A program made the translations under genes and the position numbers. From Secundilactobacillus mixtipabuli (GTDB lineage Bacteria > Bacillota > Bacilli > Lactobacillales > Lactobacillaceae), in contig NZ_BCMF01000010.1 in assembly GCF_002217925.1 (NCBI RefSeq), positions 1 to 64,000 on the forward strand: a stretch of DNA of 64,000 bases. The letters are read 5' to 3'. Shown one piece after another: positions 35,279 to 43,884 of this stretch. How positions within the stretch are numbered: position 1 is the first letter of the stretch; each line of letters opens with the position of its first letter. Under the pieces are notes generated by a model. It did no database searches, was not told the DNA's origin, and saw only the letters and a program-made list of their open reading frames with translations.

Positions 35279-36127
35279 CTATTGCCCATTTGTGACTCTT
35301 GAACGACCAGTTGCATAATCCATTTGAGCACCGGGTTGAACATTAAAAATGTAGACATTAAACCGAATCGTATTGTTACCGATTGATTGTGCCTGCATCA
35401 AAACGCCACGTGCCAGCAGTTCGTTATTGCGAAAGACTGGCGTGACCCGGTACCGTACTTCATTTGTGGAACTTAACTTAAGGTAGGTTGCTACCTCGGT
35501 CTCATAGTCTTCCATCCCTGGTGAATTTAGTGACCGGGTGCCAGTCATCAGGTTCTTGGGATTGTTGTTCTGCCCGGTAAACTGATAACCAATTAAGTGG
35601 CTGCGATTATATAACCAATCCGTCTTGCCTTGATAGGTAAACCGTTTATTATGCCAGCCTGTAGGATCCACGTATAAAGGCTCCCGCTGAGCATGTGGCA
35701 TTAGTGATTTGGACAGCAGCGCATCAGCACCCGTCACTCGATTGTATTCGTCTAGCGGATGATAAGCTTGCCACGGACCCTTAGCCGTACTGAGGTCTGC
35801 CTTAGTAAAGAAGGGCACCCCGTTATTCACTTTAACAACTTGCTGTCCGTGATAATTCAGGGCGGCTAACTGAGCGACACTGCTGGCATCCGTCTGTCCA
35901 GATGCGTGTGGTTGAGTTGTACCCCGATTAGGTCCCCCGCCTTTAAAGGACCGAAAAACTGAATCAGCTTTCTTTTGTAGAACAGTTTGGCTACTGGCCG
36001 AGCTAGCCGTATTTGACTGGGAATGATTACCCGTTTCCGTGGCAGAAATACCGGCAATGATTGCTACCGCAATGACTAGCCAATTAAAGAAAGAATTACT
36101 GCCACGTCTCCGTCGCTTCTTGGGCAT
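35279..36127 (-). CDS. Membrane-anchored or secreted DNA/RNA non-specific endonuclease
   Basis: 282 aa. A basic start (PKKRRRRG) and a hydrophobic helix (14-28) form a signal anchor, then a Ser/Gln-rich linker. The beta-beta-alpha-metal nuclease core is about 95-260. The catalytic motif is NRSHLIGYQ (His177), the streptococcal Spd-like variant of DRGH, and the metal ligand lies in NNPKNLMTGTRSLN (Asn192). Likely roles are nutrient scavenging or DNA uptake. It is close to the secreted protein gene but has its own TAGGAGG site. Confidence 0.9.
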   Translation of the reverse strand: MPKKRRRRGSNSFFNWLVIAVAIIAGISATETGNHSQSNTASSASSQTVLQKKADSVFRSFKGGGPNRGTTQPHASGQTDASSVAQLAALNYHGQQVVKVNNGVPFFTKADLSTAKGPWQAYHPLDEYNRVTGADALLSKSLMPHAQREPLYVDPTGWHNKRFTYQGKTDWLYNRSHLIGYQFTGQNNNPKNLMTGTRSLNSPGMEDYETEVATYLKLSSTNEVRYRVTPVFRNNELLARGVLMQAQSIGNNTIRFNVYIFNVQPGAQMDYATGRSRVTNGQ

Positions 36128-36197
36128 CCTAAAACCTCCTATAGATCGTTTAATACCAGTTTATCAATAAACGTATGTTCGGTCTAGTCTGCCAACT

Positions 36198-36237
36198 AAA
36201 AAGCGCCCATCGTATCAGTTATCATGCGGTGGGCGTC
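36198..36237 (-). terminator. Terminator after the AP2-domain pseudogene
   Basis: On the minus strand CGCCCACCGC...GATGGGCG hairpin followed by CTTTTTAG. Confidence 0.7.
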
Positions 36238-36240
36238 CAG

Positions 36241-36721
36241 CTAATCATGCATTTCGTTTGCTTTAAAGTATTCCTGTTCTGCTTGCCGGCGTAATTCAAC
36301 TGCTTCGTCAAAGGAGCGGGTCGCCCGGTTCAAAACATAGCGTCCATGATACATCAGCCGGGCAATATAAGCCCCTGATTTCTTATCAAATGAAACACCG
36401 ATGACACCCGTATGATTTCGTTTGGAACGAATCAGGGACGAATAGCCAATGCCATTTTGATCCACTAAGGCACCGCCTTGTGCATTAATAAAGCTTTCAT
36501 TATGCCGGATGCCGGGCATTTTTACGAGAAACTTCTTTTCGCAGGCAACCACAGCTTCGTGTAATGCCCTTTCGAAGAGCGTAACCTTCAACGACCACCC
36601 GGTTACCGCAGTCACACCTGCATAACCAGCAGACATTGCCGTTTCGCGCGACAGTCTTTGCTCGTTTTTCCACCGTTAGTCGACCAAACCGTTGATGTGT
36701 TAAATCAATGCAGTGACTCAT
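36241..36721 (-). pseudogene. AP2-domain protein, broken by a frameshift
   Basis: Two overlapping frames carry the two halves of one protein. The first (from 36721) reads LTHQRFGRLTVEKRAKT and CRCDCGNRVVVEG-LRKG-TRSCGCLRKE, a cysteine-knuckle of the kind found in phage and homing-type proteins. The second, to 36241, has an AP2-like DNA-binding domain (HTGVIGVSFDKKSGAYIARL and EAVELRRQAEQEYF). The switch is near 36530-36545. Such proteins are usually mobile; this one seems inactivated. Confidence 0.7.
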
Positions 36722-36972
36722 TAAAGTTCCTCCCCTTTCGATTCAAAGTAATCCCCATCTAACAACCAAGAATAGTTAATGTGATAAACTATTCGCTACT
36801 CTTATAGATCAACCACCCCAATTTATGCCCATATTATACAATACATTTTTTGAAATGTGTTTCTCATTTTTTAATTATTTTTTCAAAAAAAAGATAATTT
36901 TTCTGATTATCCAGCCATCATCAGTCTAATAATCGTTATTTCTTTGAAAATGGTTAACTCTATCTCAAAGAC
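36722..36972. other. AT-rich gap
   Basis: No gene visible. Dominated by A and T runs near 36840-36900. Confidence 0.4.
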
Positions 36973-37002
36973 TTGCGTTATCCCCTCGTCCACTGCTATA
37001 CT
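36973..37002 (+). promoter_or_regulatory. Promoter of the lipoprotein gene
   Basis: TTGCGT (36973), 18 bases, TATACT (36997-37002), 30 bases before the start codon. Confidence 0.55.
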
Positions 37003-37031
37003 CGATTCACATAATAATGAGGTGATTAGTA

Positions 37032-37583
37032 ATGAAAACATCCCGAGCAAAAGTAGTGTTATTAAGTCTTGTCGCAGTTCTCGCCATTTTTCTAACGGCT
37101 TGCGGCAGTCAATCGTCATCCAATAAGTCGAATGAACAGGCAAGTTTTAAAAACGAACCCGCTACTACGAAACACACTGATGTCAAATCAACTGTGCTAT
37201 CTGGTGACGGTTTCTGGTATCTAGCTGGTAAGATCAACCATAAGAGTAACTCTGGTATTGAAGCCATTGCGTTTGATAAGGAAACGGGCAAAGCAACGAT
37301 GTATAACGTTGATAAGTTTTATAAGTCATACGATGCTGCTAAAAAAGCCAAAGCTTTAAATAAAGAGGGTACCGTAAAGTATACCTTTACCCAAAACAAG
37401 CAGAATCAAACTGTGATCAAATTGGCTGGTAAATTATCAGGTATCGATATGACCCAGTCGGTAACGGTTAAAGATACGACCAAGGGCACTAACAAGGCGA
37501 CTAAGTTACATCTAAGCGGTTATCACGCTATTCGTGACGTTGATATGGATAAAACAAACGTTGTCTTTGTAGAAACTAATTAA
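37032..37583 (+). CDS. Putative lipoprotein, 183 aa
   Basis: Lipoprotein signal with an LTAC lipobox (Cys about 25) after VVLLSLVAVLAIF, then a Ser/Asn-rich linker. The body (about 45-183) is a small beta-rich domain (GDGFWYLAGKI, TVKYTFTQNKQNQTVIKL, TKLHLSGYHAI). Found as an unnamed lipoprotein in lactobacilli; role unknown. GAGGTGA precedes the ATG by 7 bases. A strong terminator follows. Confidence 0.75.
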   Translation: MKTSRAKVVLLSLVAVLAIFLTACGSQSSSNKSNEQASFKNEPATTKHTDVKSTVLSGDGFWYLAGKINHKSNSGIEAIAFDKETGKATMYNVDKFYKSYDAAKKAKALNKEGTVKYTFTQNKQNQTVIKLAGKLSGIDMTQSVTVKDTTKGTNKATKLHLSGYHAIRDVDMDKTNVVFVETN

Positions 37584-37606
37584 GTTCATTTAATATCAGT
37601 CATGAT

Positions 37607-37650
37607 AAAACCTGCACTATAGCGGTCTGCTCGCCATAGTGCAGGTTTTT
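37607..37650 (+). terminator. Terminator of the lipoprotein gene
   Basis: AAAACCTGCACTAT / ATAGTGCAGGTTTTT hairpin with T5. Confidence 0.85.
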
Positions 37651-37685
37651 AACTTAAGCCGATTTAATAAGGAGGTAGGGGCCGA

Positions 37686-38519
37686 TTGCCACACACTAAC
37701 GCTTATCCCTATCAGGAAACTTTTGAACGGTATCTTCATCAACAAGAGCTGGCAAAGCCAACCATTGCTGAATACCGTTCTGTCTTAACTGATCTATTCA
37801 TCTTTTTAAGCAATTTTAACGCTGGTTATCAAGCGGATCACCGGGTAGCAACTTTACTAGACCGTGATGTGGAGCAATATTTGGCCATGCTGGTCAATCA
37901 ACGTCAGGTGACTAACGGTACTTACAATAAAATGCTGTCACACATCAACATCTACTTCAAATACCTTTTCACACATGATTTAATCAGGCATTATCCGACC
38001 CTTACGCTGAAAGGAAAATCGCATGACGAGCTAAAAGCCCCAACGACCAAGTGGCTGCATCTCATGCCTTCTATCTTAAAAAACCAGCAACTGGCCTTTT
38101 ACACCCGGTTAACGCTCATGCTTTCCAGTCACTATTACACCATCTCCGAATTTTTAACACCCGGTTTTTATCAGCAGTTAAACAGTGACAATTTTAACGC
38201 GGACGAACACGCTTTTTGGCAGCAATTTCAGCAGTTTATTCAGCCGCTTCAAACCCGTCAGCATAGTCAGGATTTGTTTTTAAAACAGCGTTTAGCTGAA
38301 GATCCGCATCTCACAGCTGCTGGTCTGCATAAGTATTTGAAACCCGACGAAAAATTGCTGGGCTTTACGCTGACGCCAACCCGGCTATACCAAAGCGCTG
38401 TCCTAGACTTTTTACTGCAAAATTCTAATCTTACTGAACAGCAGATAAGTGAAAAGCTTCGACTTGACCCGCAGTCACTGGCTTATTATCGTCAGTTAGC
38501 CATGCAATATCGCGGTTAA
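37686..38519 (+). CDS. Tyrosine-recombinase-like protein, catalytically degenerate
   Basis: 277 aa. The N-terminal 110 residues match the SAM-like core-binding domain of XerC/XerD (FERYLHQQELAKPTIAEYRSVLTDL, then TYNKMLSHINIYFKYLF). In the C-terminal half I cannot find the Arg, His-x-x-Arg and Tyr catalytic set. So it resembles the inactive XerD-like proteins of streptococci rather than a working integrase. The TTG start follows AAGGAGG by 10 bases. The downstream gene codes for a His-rich membrane protein. Confidence 0.7.
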   Translation: MPHTNAYPYQETFERYLHQQELAKPTIAEYRSVLTDLFIFLSNFNAGYQADHRVATLLDRDVEQYLAMLVNQRQVTNGTYNKMLSHINIYFKYLFTHDLIRHYPTLTLKGKSHDELKAPTTKWLHLMPSILKNQQLAFYTRLTLMLSSHYYTISEFLTPGFYQQLNSDNFNADEHAFWQQFQQFIQPLQTRQHSQDLFLKQRLAEDPHLTAAGLHKYLKPDEKLLGFTLTPTRLYQSAVLDFLLQNSNLTEQQISEKLRLDPQSLAYYRQLAMQYRG

Positions 38520-38612
38520 GATATCTTCGTCATAACACCACTAATTTTTTAGCCCTCCGCACTGCATTTCGATAAATTTTACGGTATGATAAGGAAAAGG
38601 AGTGTGGTTTTT

Positions 38613-38921
38613 ATGGCAAAGAAAACGGTTACTATCGATCTCGCAAAACTGGCTAGCCAGCGAGCTGAATTTGTAAAAGAGAACCCTTGGTTAATTCCTG
38701 CTGGTCTCGCTATCCAGATGATTCCACTGTCACTGTTGATTTACGGTCATGTTAAAACTAATATTTACAAGAAGAAACTCCAAATCGAACGTGAAAAAAC
38801 GAAGCAACTCAACCTTCAACTTCAAAATAATCATCCTCATGGACACGGTCATCATCGCCACCATTCTAAACCTGATAGTGGCTTCCATAATTTCGAACCA
38901 GTATCACCAAGACAGCTGTGA
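38613..38921 (+). CDS. Membrane protein with histidine-rich tail, 102 aa
   Basis: One hydrophobic helix (about 25-43, WLIPAGLAIQMIPLSLLIY), then a basic coiled-coil-like stretch and a His-rich cluster (HPHGHGHHRHHS, about 77-88) before a short acidic end. The His cluster could bind metals. AAGGAG lies 10 bases before the ATG at 38613. No family known to me. It is followed by a strong terminator that also serves the convergent secreted protein gene. Confidence 0.6.
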   Translation: MAKKTVTIDLAKLASQRAEFVKENPWLIPAGLAIQMIPLSLLIYGHVKTNIYKKKLQIEREKTKQLNLQLQNNHPHGHGHHRHHSKPDSGFHNFEPVSPRQL

Positions 38922-38925
38922 GGTT

Positions 38926-38967
38926 AAAAGCGGTTGATTTTCCTATTCGGAAAATCAACCGCTTTTT
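38926..38967. terminator. Two-way terminator
   Basis: AAAAGCGGTTGATTTTCC / GGAAAATCAACCGCTTTTT, perfect 18-base arms around a 5-base loop. Confidence 0.9.
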
Positions 38968-38978
38968 GCTGTCTTAGT

Positions 38979-40076
38979 TTAATAAATCGACGTCGATCTA
39001 AGGACCTCTGGATTATGATTGGTTAACAAGTAGGCGTGGCCGCCCTCGTCAAAAGTTAAGCCTTCCAGCTCACGTTTGGGTTTCAATTTTGACCACTCGA
39101 ATGAACGCTTATTCAATGAGCCGTGACCGTTTAACTGCTTAGCAGGAAAACTAACGATTGAGTCATCAGCAATCAAATACAACCGGCCGCGCTTAGGGTT
39201 ATACCCCATACTTTGCACGTAGGTTCCCGGCGCCCGTTTAATGACTTGATCCGTTTTTCGAAACTTCACTGTATGACTAGCTATTCTGCCCTTGTAGATA
39301 TCAGCCTCTAGGCCACTCTTGCACCAAAAATAGCTGTTTCCAAATCGATCAAAGGCCTGAGTACCGCCACCATAGACGGCTTGTCCATGTGCTCGTAAAT
39401 AAAAACTGATGGTTCGATCCGGCTTTAAAGACTGCGAATTAATGCGTCTCATATAAGCGCGTAGGCTATACTGCTTGCCTCTGCTATTGCGATTATCACG
39501 CCACATATACATGTGATTATCCTTTGGATTTATCGCTAACGTTTGGCCATGACCGGTATCAAATAACGGCCCAACTTTAATGGCCTTTTGCATGTTTTTT
39601 TGTCGCCTCGAATATTTACCGTGATGCTTCCAGTAAACTGTCCGCAAGCTCTGCGGATTCTTATAAGCTCCTAATTGTTCTAGGCGTTTTAAATCATACC
39701 GAACAATTCTGCCCCGGTTTCGCAGCATCGTCGGACAATATACAATATACATCATTTGATTTTTAGCAATGGCAATGGACTGAGGATTTCCCCAACTTTC
39801 ATTAGGTTTCCCTGGATACGGCAGTAACAGTCTGGTTTTAAAAGCAACTTTGCGCCCCGCTACTGACCTAACCCAGTTCGTTTTGCTGGATGGCTTCATG
39901 TGAGTGTAGGATCTCGATGACCGAACGAAGTGCACGTCTGCATCATTGACTGTCCGCATTGAGGACGGATGATAAATGAGTGCTGACGAACGCTGACTAT
40001 ACGCCGCTGCCTTAACGGGTTGGCTTAGAGCAATACACGAAATAAATCCCACCACAACTATCAAAAACCGTTTCAA
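38979..40076 (-). CDS. Secreted protein of unknown function, paralogue 2
   Basis: 365 aa. Signal peptide (MKRFLIVVVGFISCIALSQP...KAAA). It aligns along its full length with the protein at 34039, for example YHPSSMRTV against NHPSSIRTL, and identical FPAKQLNGHGSL. The charge is more basic than in paralogue 1 (KHHGKYSRRQKNMQKAIKVG). Four kilobases of unrelated genes separate the pair, so this is not a simple tandem copy. Function unknown; probably a beta-propeller-like extracellular protein. Confidence 0.7.
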   Translation of the reverse strand: MKRFLIVVVGFISCIALSQPVKAAAYSQRSSALIYHPSSMRTVNDADVHFVRSSRSYTHMKPSSKTNWVRSVAGRKVAFKTRLLLPYPGKPNESWGNPQSIAIAKNQMMYIVYCPTMLRNRGRIVRYDLKRLEQLGAYKNPQSLRTVYWKHHGKYSRRQKNMQKAIKVGPLFDTGHGQTLAINPKDNHMYMWRDNRNSRGKQYSLRAYMRRINSQSLKPDRTISFYLRAHGQAVYGGGTQAFDRFGNSYFWCKSGLEADIYKGRIASHTVKFRKTDQVIKRAPGTYVQSMGYNPKRGRLYLIADDSIVSFPAKQLNGHGSLNKRSFEWSKLKPKRELEGLTFDEGGHAYLLTNHNPEVLRSTSIY

Positions 40077-40177
40077 AATTAACGCTCCCCTTTTTAGACT
40101 ATTTCAATAGTAAGTCAACCTGTTCAGTATTTTCAATAAATCGAAGAGGGTTTCTAAAATAAAATTCACAAAAAAAA

Positions 40178-40211
40178 TCTGACCACCCGGGCGCACCGTC
40201 GTGATCAGATT
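40178..40211 (-). terminator. Terminator of the GNAT gene at 40228
   Basis: On the minus strand AATCTGATCAC pairs with GTGGTCAGATT, followed by TTTTTTT. Confidence 0.75.
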
Positions 40212-40227
40212 ATTTTATGTTTGATCA

Positions 40228-40650
40228 TTATCGCTTAATCCTATCAACCAACGTATAATTTGCTGGCACTGCAAGCCGGTCCTCCCGCTTAATTGCGAAC
40301 CCCTCATGCGCGTAGAAACGGAGTGCTGCCTCGTTATCCATGACACACTTCAGTGTTAACGTACCAACTGCTTCCTGCCGTAAGTGCTGAATCAACGCGT
40401 GACCGACACCTTTGTGCCGAAATTCCGGTGCAACGAATAACAGGTGAACGAAATCCATTACCCGCAAGAGACTGGCAAAGCCCGCAATTTGGCCGTTGAT
40501 TTCCGCTACAAAGATTGCTTCACCATGTGAATCATGAAAAAAATCCGCAATGTCAGGATGTGCCACCCACGGAAAATAGCGTTGTCGATCCTGCAAATAA
40601 ATGGTGGCAACTGCTGGTTGATCACTTGGTTTCATTGGTCTAACTTTCAC
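40228..40650 (-). CDS. GNAT family N-acetyltransferase
   Basis: 140 aa. Acetyl-CoA loop VAPEFRHKGVGHALI (Q/R-x-x-G-x-G/A type), then LKCVMDNEAALRFYAHEGF, the typical fourth motif. Substrate unknown. The GTG start follows GAGGAGGGG with 9 bases. A single gene with its own terminator. Confidence 0.88.
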   Translation of the reverse strand: MKVRPMKPSDQPAVATIYLQDRQRYFPWVAHPDIADFFHDSHGEAIFVAEINGQIAGFASLLRVMDFVHLLFVAPEFRHKGVGHALIQHLRQEAVGTLTLKCVMDNEAALRFYAHEGFAIKREDRLAVPANYTLVDRIKR

Positions 40651-40789
40651 GCAAGCATTCCCCTCCTCATACTGAACAAGAAAAATTATAGCATTTATTG
40701 CTAACCGTTGAGGCAGATTATCGCTTTTTCAGGCCTTTACGACACTAAGTTTTTACTTATAATCACTCAAAGAATCGCTTTTTGATGAG

Positions 40790-40818
40790 TTGAAAATATC
40801 GGTATTTGGGCTTATATT
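40790..40818 (+). promoter_or_regulatory. Strong promoter far upstream of dacA
   Basis: TTGAAA (40790-40795), 17 bases, TATATT (40813-40818). The predicted transcript would begin near 40825, about 200 bases before the carboxypeptidase gene, and opens with a stable hairpin (GCGGC...CACAGAAGACG / CGTCTTTTGTGAGCCGC, about 40858-40897). The leader or a separate small RNA is unexplained. A second weak promoter (TATACT near 41011) lies next to the gene. Confidence 0.5.
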
Positions 40819-41025
40819 TAATCCGTACTAATTAAACGATCAGAACCCTTTTTAAGAGGCGGCCATCACAGAAGACGGTCGTCTTTTGTGAGCCGCGCTT
40901 AGTCCAGCTCACGGAAATGGTGATGCAAATATGACAATCTTTAATCTTTGACTTGATGATGTCATCTTATCTTTGTCATTATTTAACTTTTTTAACGCCG
41001 AATATCTGCTATACTAATTTCAGTT

Positions 41026-42324
41026 TTGTCACATGGAGGTGCAATTGTCATTTTAACTATTCACACAAGACAGCGTGTATCTCATCTGTTGATCGCGCTT
41101 ATTTGTTTGCTGTTGGTATTCACACCAGCCAAAAACAGTTTCGCTAAAAGTAAAAAAGATGCTCAAATGTCTGATTACACGAAAGTTAAATCAGCCTATG
41201 TCATGGATGCTAAGAGCGGTCAGACATTGTACGATAATCATGCTAATAACCAGTTACCAATAGCCAGTTTATCTAAAATGATGACTCTCTATCTCACCAC
41301 ACAAGCAATCAAACATCATCAACTTAATTGGAACGATAAGGTTCCTGTTGACGATCAACTGATTAAAATGAGCAAAAGTTACAGTCTCGGCTCATTTAAA
41401 ATTAAACATTCTAATCAATATACCGTCGAAGATCTTTATAAGGCCGCTTTAATCGCTTCTTCTAATTCAGCAGCAATTGCCCTTGGTAAAGCCGTCGCAC
41501 ATGGTGATAACGCAAAGTTTATCGCCATGATGAATAACCAGGCTAAAGATTGGGGCATTGACGCCCACTTTGTTAGCAGCTCTGGATTAGATAATACCGA
41601 TTTAAAGAAGTATGGTTATCAGCTTGATGGTACCCCTGCTAAGGCGCAGAATCTGGTGAGTGCCCGCGCAATCAGTATCATCGCCCAGCACTTAACTCAA
41701 GCTTATCCTCAAATCTATCAGTGGAGCAGCAAAGCCAGTTACAAGTTAGATGGCCAGACGCTGGTCAATACTAACTCCTTGTTGAAACCCGGCTTTTATT
41801 ACCGACCAAGTAATCATTTAACGGGGCTCAAAACGGGTTACACTGAAAACGCCGGCTTATGCTTGACCGTAACGTACTGGCGCAACGGTCGTGAGTTAAT
41901 TGCAACGATTATTGGCAGTCAAAGTACCTTTTCAGCAATGAATGGCTTAATTACTCATCTGGACAAAACGGTCCGAAGTACACCGGTTAAGGAATCGCCG
42001 AAAACCTACCGGATAAAAGGACATCAAGTCATCGCCAATCCTGCTGAAAACCAGACTCGAGTTTGGTATCGCATCGGACAAGATCCAAACAAAATTACGG
42101 TTAATAATCAACTGACAGCTACCACCTTACCCATTAAAAAAGATCAGCCAATCACAACCACTACCTTTAACAACACTGGTTTGCCCAACGCGACAACCCA
42201 GAATGGCACAGCAGCGACAACAATTGCTAAACCAGCTGCCAAAAAACAGCCGCATTCAACTGGCCTTAGTTGGTTCAATCGGTTAATTGCTGGTATCGGC
42301 AGAACCTTTTCACAATTTATATAG
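41026..42324 (+). CDS. dacA: D-alanyl-D-alanine carboxypeptidase (PBP5-type)
   Basis: Peptidase S11 enzyme trimming stem peptides of peptidoglycan. Catalytic motifs counted from the TTG at 41026: ASLSK (Ser81-Lys84), SSN (145-147), LKTG (269-271). A signal peptide runs to about residue 40. The start is unclear: TTG 41026 has no ribosome binding site, while ATGGAGGTG at 41033 points to an initiation near 41044-41050, where only ATT/GTC codons exist. The C-terminus is a Thr/Ala-rich linker followed by an amphipathic end (WFNRLIAGIGRTFSQFI) that should anchor it to the membrane. Confidence 0.92.
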   Translation: MSHGGAIVILTIHTRQRVSHLLIALICLLLVFTPAKNSFAKSKKDAQMSDYTKVKSAYVMDAKSGQTLYDNHANNQLPIASLSKMMTLYLTTQAIKHHQLNWNDKVPVDDQLIKMSKSYSLGSFKIKHSNQYTVEDLYKAALIASSNSAAIALGKAVAHGDNAKFIAMMNNQAKDWGIDAHFVSSSGLDNTDLKKYGYQLDGTPAKAQNLVSARAISIIAQHLTQAYPQIYQWSSKASYKLDGQTLVNTNSLLKPGFYYRPSNHLTGLKTGYTENAGLCLTVTYWRNGRELIATIIGSQSTFSAMNGLITHLDKTVRSTPVKESPKTYRIKGHQVIANPAENQTRVWYRIGQDPNKITVNNQLTATTLPIKKDQPITTTTFNNTGLPNATTQNGTAATTIAKPAAKKQPHSTGLSWFNRLIAGIGRTFSQFI

Positions 42325-42339
42325 GATTCAAATAATGCC

Positions 42340-42420
42340 GTGACACAACTCGGTAGATTCCAGAATATAACACAAAGTAGCGTCATTCCGATAAGTTTTA
42401 TCGGGATGGCGCTTTTTCAT
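42340..42420. repeat. Nested-palindrome repeat family A, inverted partial copy
   Basis: Reads in the reverse orientation: GTGACACAACTCGGTAGATTCC, then TATAACACAAAG, the inner hairpin (AGCGTCATTCCGATAA / TTATCGGGATGGCGCT) and TTTTT. The opposite outer arm is missing. It starts 15 bases after dacA and acts as its terminator. Confidence 0.75.
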
Positions 42421-42503
42421 GAGAATTAATTCCTGATTTTCACAAACTTCTCATAATATTTGCTATACTGACATGTAAAGCACAGATAAGGAGCGGCAAA
42501 TTT

Positions 42504-43781
42504 ATGGATGAAATTAAAATTGGGCTTGTTGGTCTTGGAACTGTTGGCAGCAGCGTTCTCAAAATGGTCACTGAAAATTCTGATAAGGTCCAAAATATTA
42601 CCGGCCGAAATCTCAGTATCAAAACGGTGGTCGTCAGAAACGTCGCTAAGCACCAAGCGGAAGTACCAGCAGGTGTTACCGTCACTGATGATTTAAACAC
42701 TATTGTCGATGATCCCGAAATTAAAATCGTGGTGGAAGTGATGGGTGGGGTTCATCCCGCCAAAGAAGTTATCACCGCACTATTAAACGCTAAAAAACAC
42801 GTTGTCACTGCGAATAAGGATTTAATTGCGTCTGCTGGTGAAGAATTAGCCGCTCTCGCAAAACAAAACCACTGCGATTTAATGTATGAAGCAAGCGTGG
42901 CTGGCGGTATTCCCATCCTCAGAACCATTGTAACTAGTTTTGCGGCCGACTATATCACGGAAGTTAAAGGAATCGTCAATGGAACAACGAACTACATTTT
43001 GACTCAGATGCAAAGGAAGCACTGGTCATATGATCAAGCTTTGATGAAGGCACAGGAACTTGGCTTTGCTGAATCTGATCCTACTAATGATGTCGAGGGA
43101 ATCGATGCCGCCTATAAAATGGTTATTTTGAGTCAGTTCTCGTATGGCACTCACATTAAACTATCTAACATGGCTGTCGAAGGGATTTCAACTATTCAGC
43201 AGGCGGACGTCCAACAAGCGGATGCTTTTGGGTACACGATCAAATTACTGGGCATTGCCCGCCGAATCGACGATGGTGTTTTTGCCGAAGTGGGACCAGT
43301 ATTAGTCCCTCAAGATCATCCGTTAGCCACCATCAACAACGAAAACAATGCCGTTATGGTAACGGGTCAAGCCGTTGGGGAGACCCTCTTTTACGGCCCA
43401 GGTGCTGGTGGTTTACCGACTGCTAACAGTGTGCTAAGTGATATTGTTTCTGTCACTAAAAACATTGTCCTTGGAACAACTGGGAACTCATTTAATAACT
43501 ACCAAAGCCAAGTTGGCAAAGTTGATCCAAGAGATGTGATTTACCCTTACTACTTGTCACTAAAAATGCTGGATGCTCCCGGTGAAATGCTGAAGTTCAC
43601 CCAAATTATGACTCAAATTGGCGCCAGCTTCAGCCAAATCGTTCAAACGAAGAACGATGATCAAACTGCTAGAGTGGTGATCATTACTCATGAGATGTCA
43701 AAAGCACAGCTCAGCGACTTAAAGACGTCCTTAAGTCAGATCAATACGATTTCACTGTTGGCTGCTTATAAAGTTTTATAA
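42504..43781 (+). CDS. hom: Homoserine dehydrogenase
   Basis: 425 aa. N-terminal NAD(P) domain with GLVGLGTVGSSV. The catalytic domain has VTANKDL, YEASVAGGIPI, the GIVNGTTNYILTQM signature and DVEGIDAAYK. A C-terminal ACT domain (about 345-425) probably senses threonine. It makes homoserine from aspartate semialdehyde for threonine and methionine synthesis. AAGGAG precedes the ATG. No thrB/thrC neighbours. Confidence 0.95.
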   Translation: MDEIKIGLVGLGTVGSSVLKMVTENSDKVQNITGRNLSIKTVVVRNVAKHQAEVPAGVTVTDDLNTIVDDPEIKIVVEVMGGVHPAKEVITALLNAKKHVVTANKDLIASAGEELAALAKQNHCDLMYEASVAGGIPILRTIVTSFAADYITEVKGIVNGTTNYILTQMQRKHWSYDQALMKAQELGFAESDPTNDVEGIDAAYKMVILSQFSYGTHIKLSNMAVEGISTIQQADVQQADAFGYTIKLLGIARRIDDGVFAEVGPVLVPQDHPLATINNENNAVMVTGQAVGETLFYGPGAGGLPTANSVLSDIVSVTKNIVLGTTGNSFNNYQSQVGKVDPRDVIYPYYLSLKMLDAPGEMLKFTQIMTQIGASFSQIVQTKNDDQTARVVIITHEMSKAQLSDLKTSLSQINTISLLAAYKVL

Positions 43782-43797
43782 CGACTGGTTTAACATA

Positions 43798-43838
43798 AAC
43801 AAGCACTGTCCCATAAAAATCGGGGCAGTGCTTGTTTT
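43798..43838 (+). terminator. Terminator of hom
   Basis: AACAAGCACTGTCCC / GGGGCAGTGCTTGTT hairpin followed by TTTT. Confidence 0.8.
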
Positions 43839-43884
43839 CATTAAATAGTTGAAATCTGATTTATGGCGCCCGTTTTGACTAAAT

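Noticed and set aside
37686-38519. Active phage integrase with an att site
   Set aside because: Catalytic residues are not found, no phage genes adjoin, and no tRNA or duplicated attachment core is visible.
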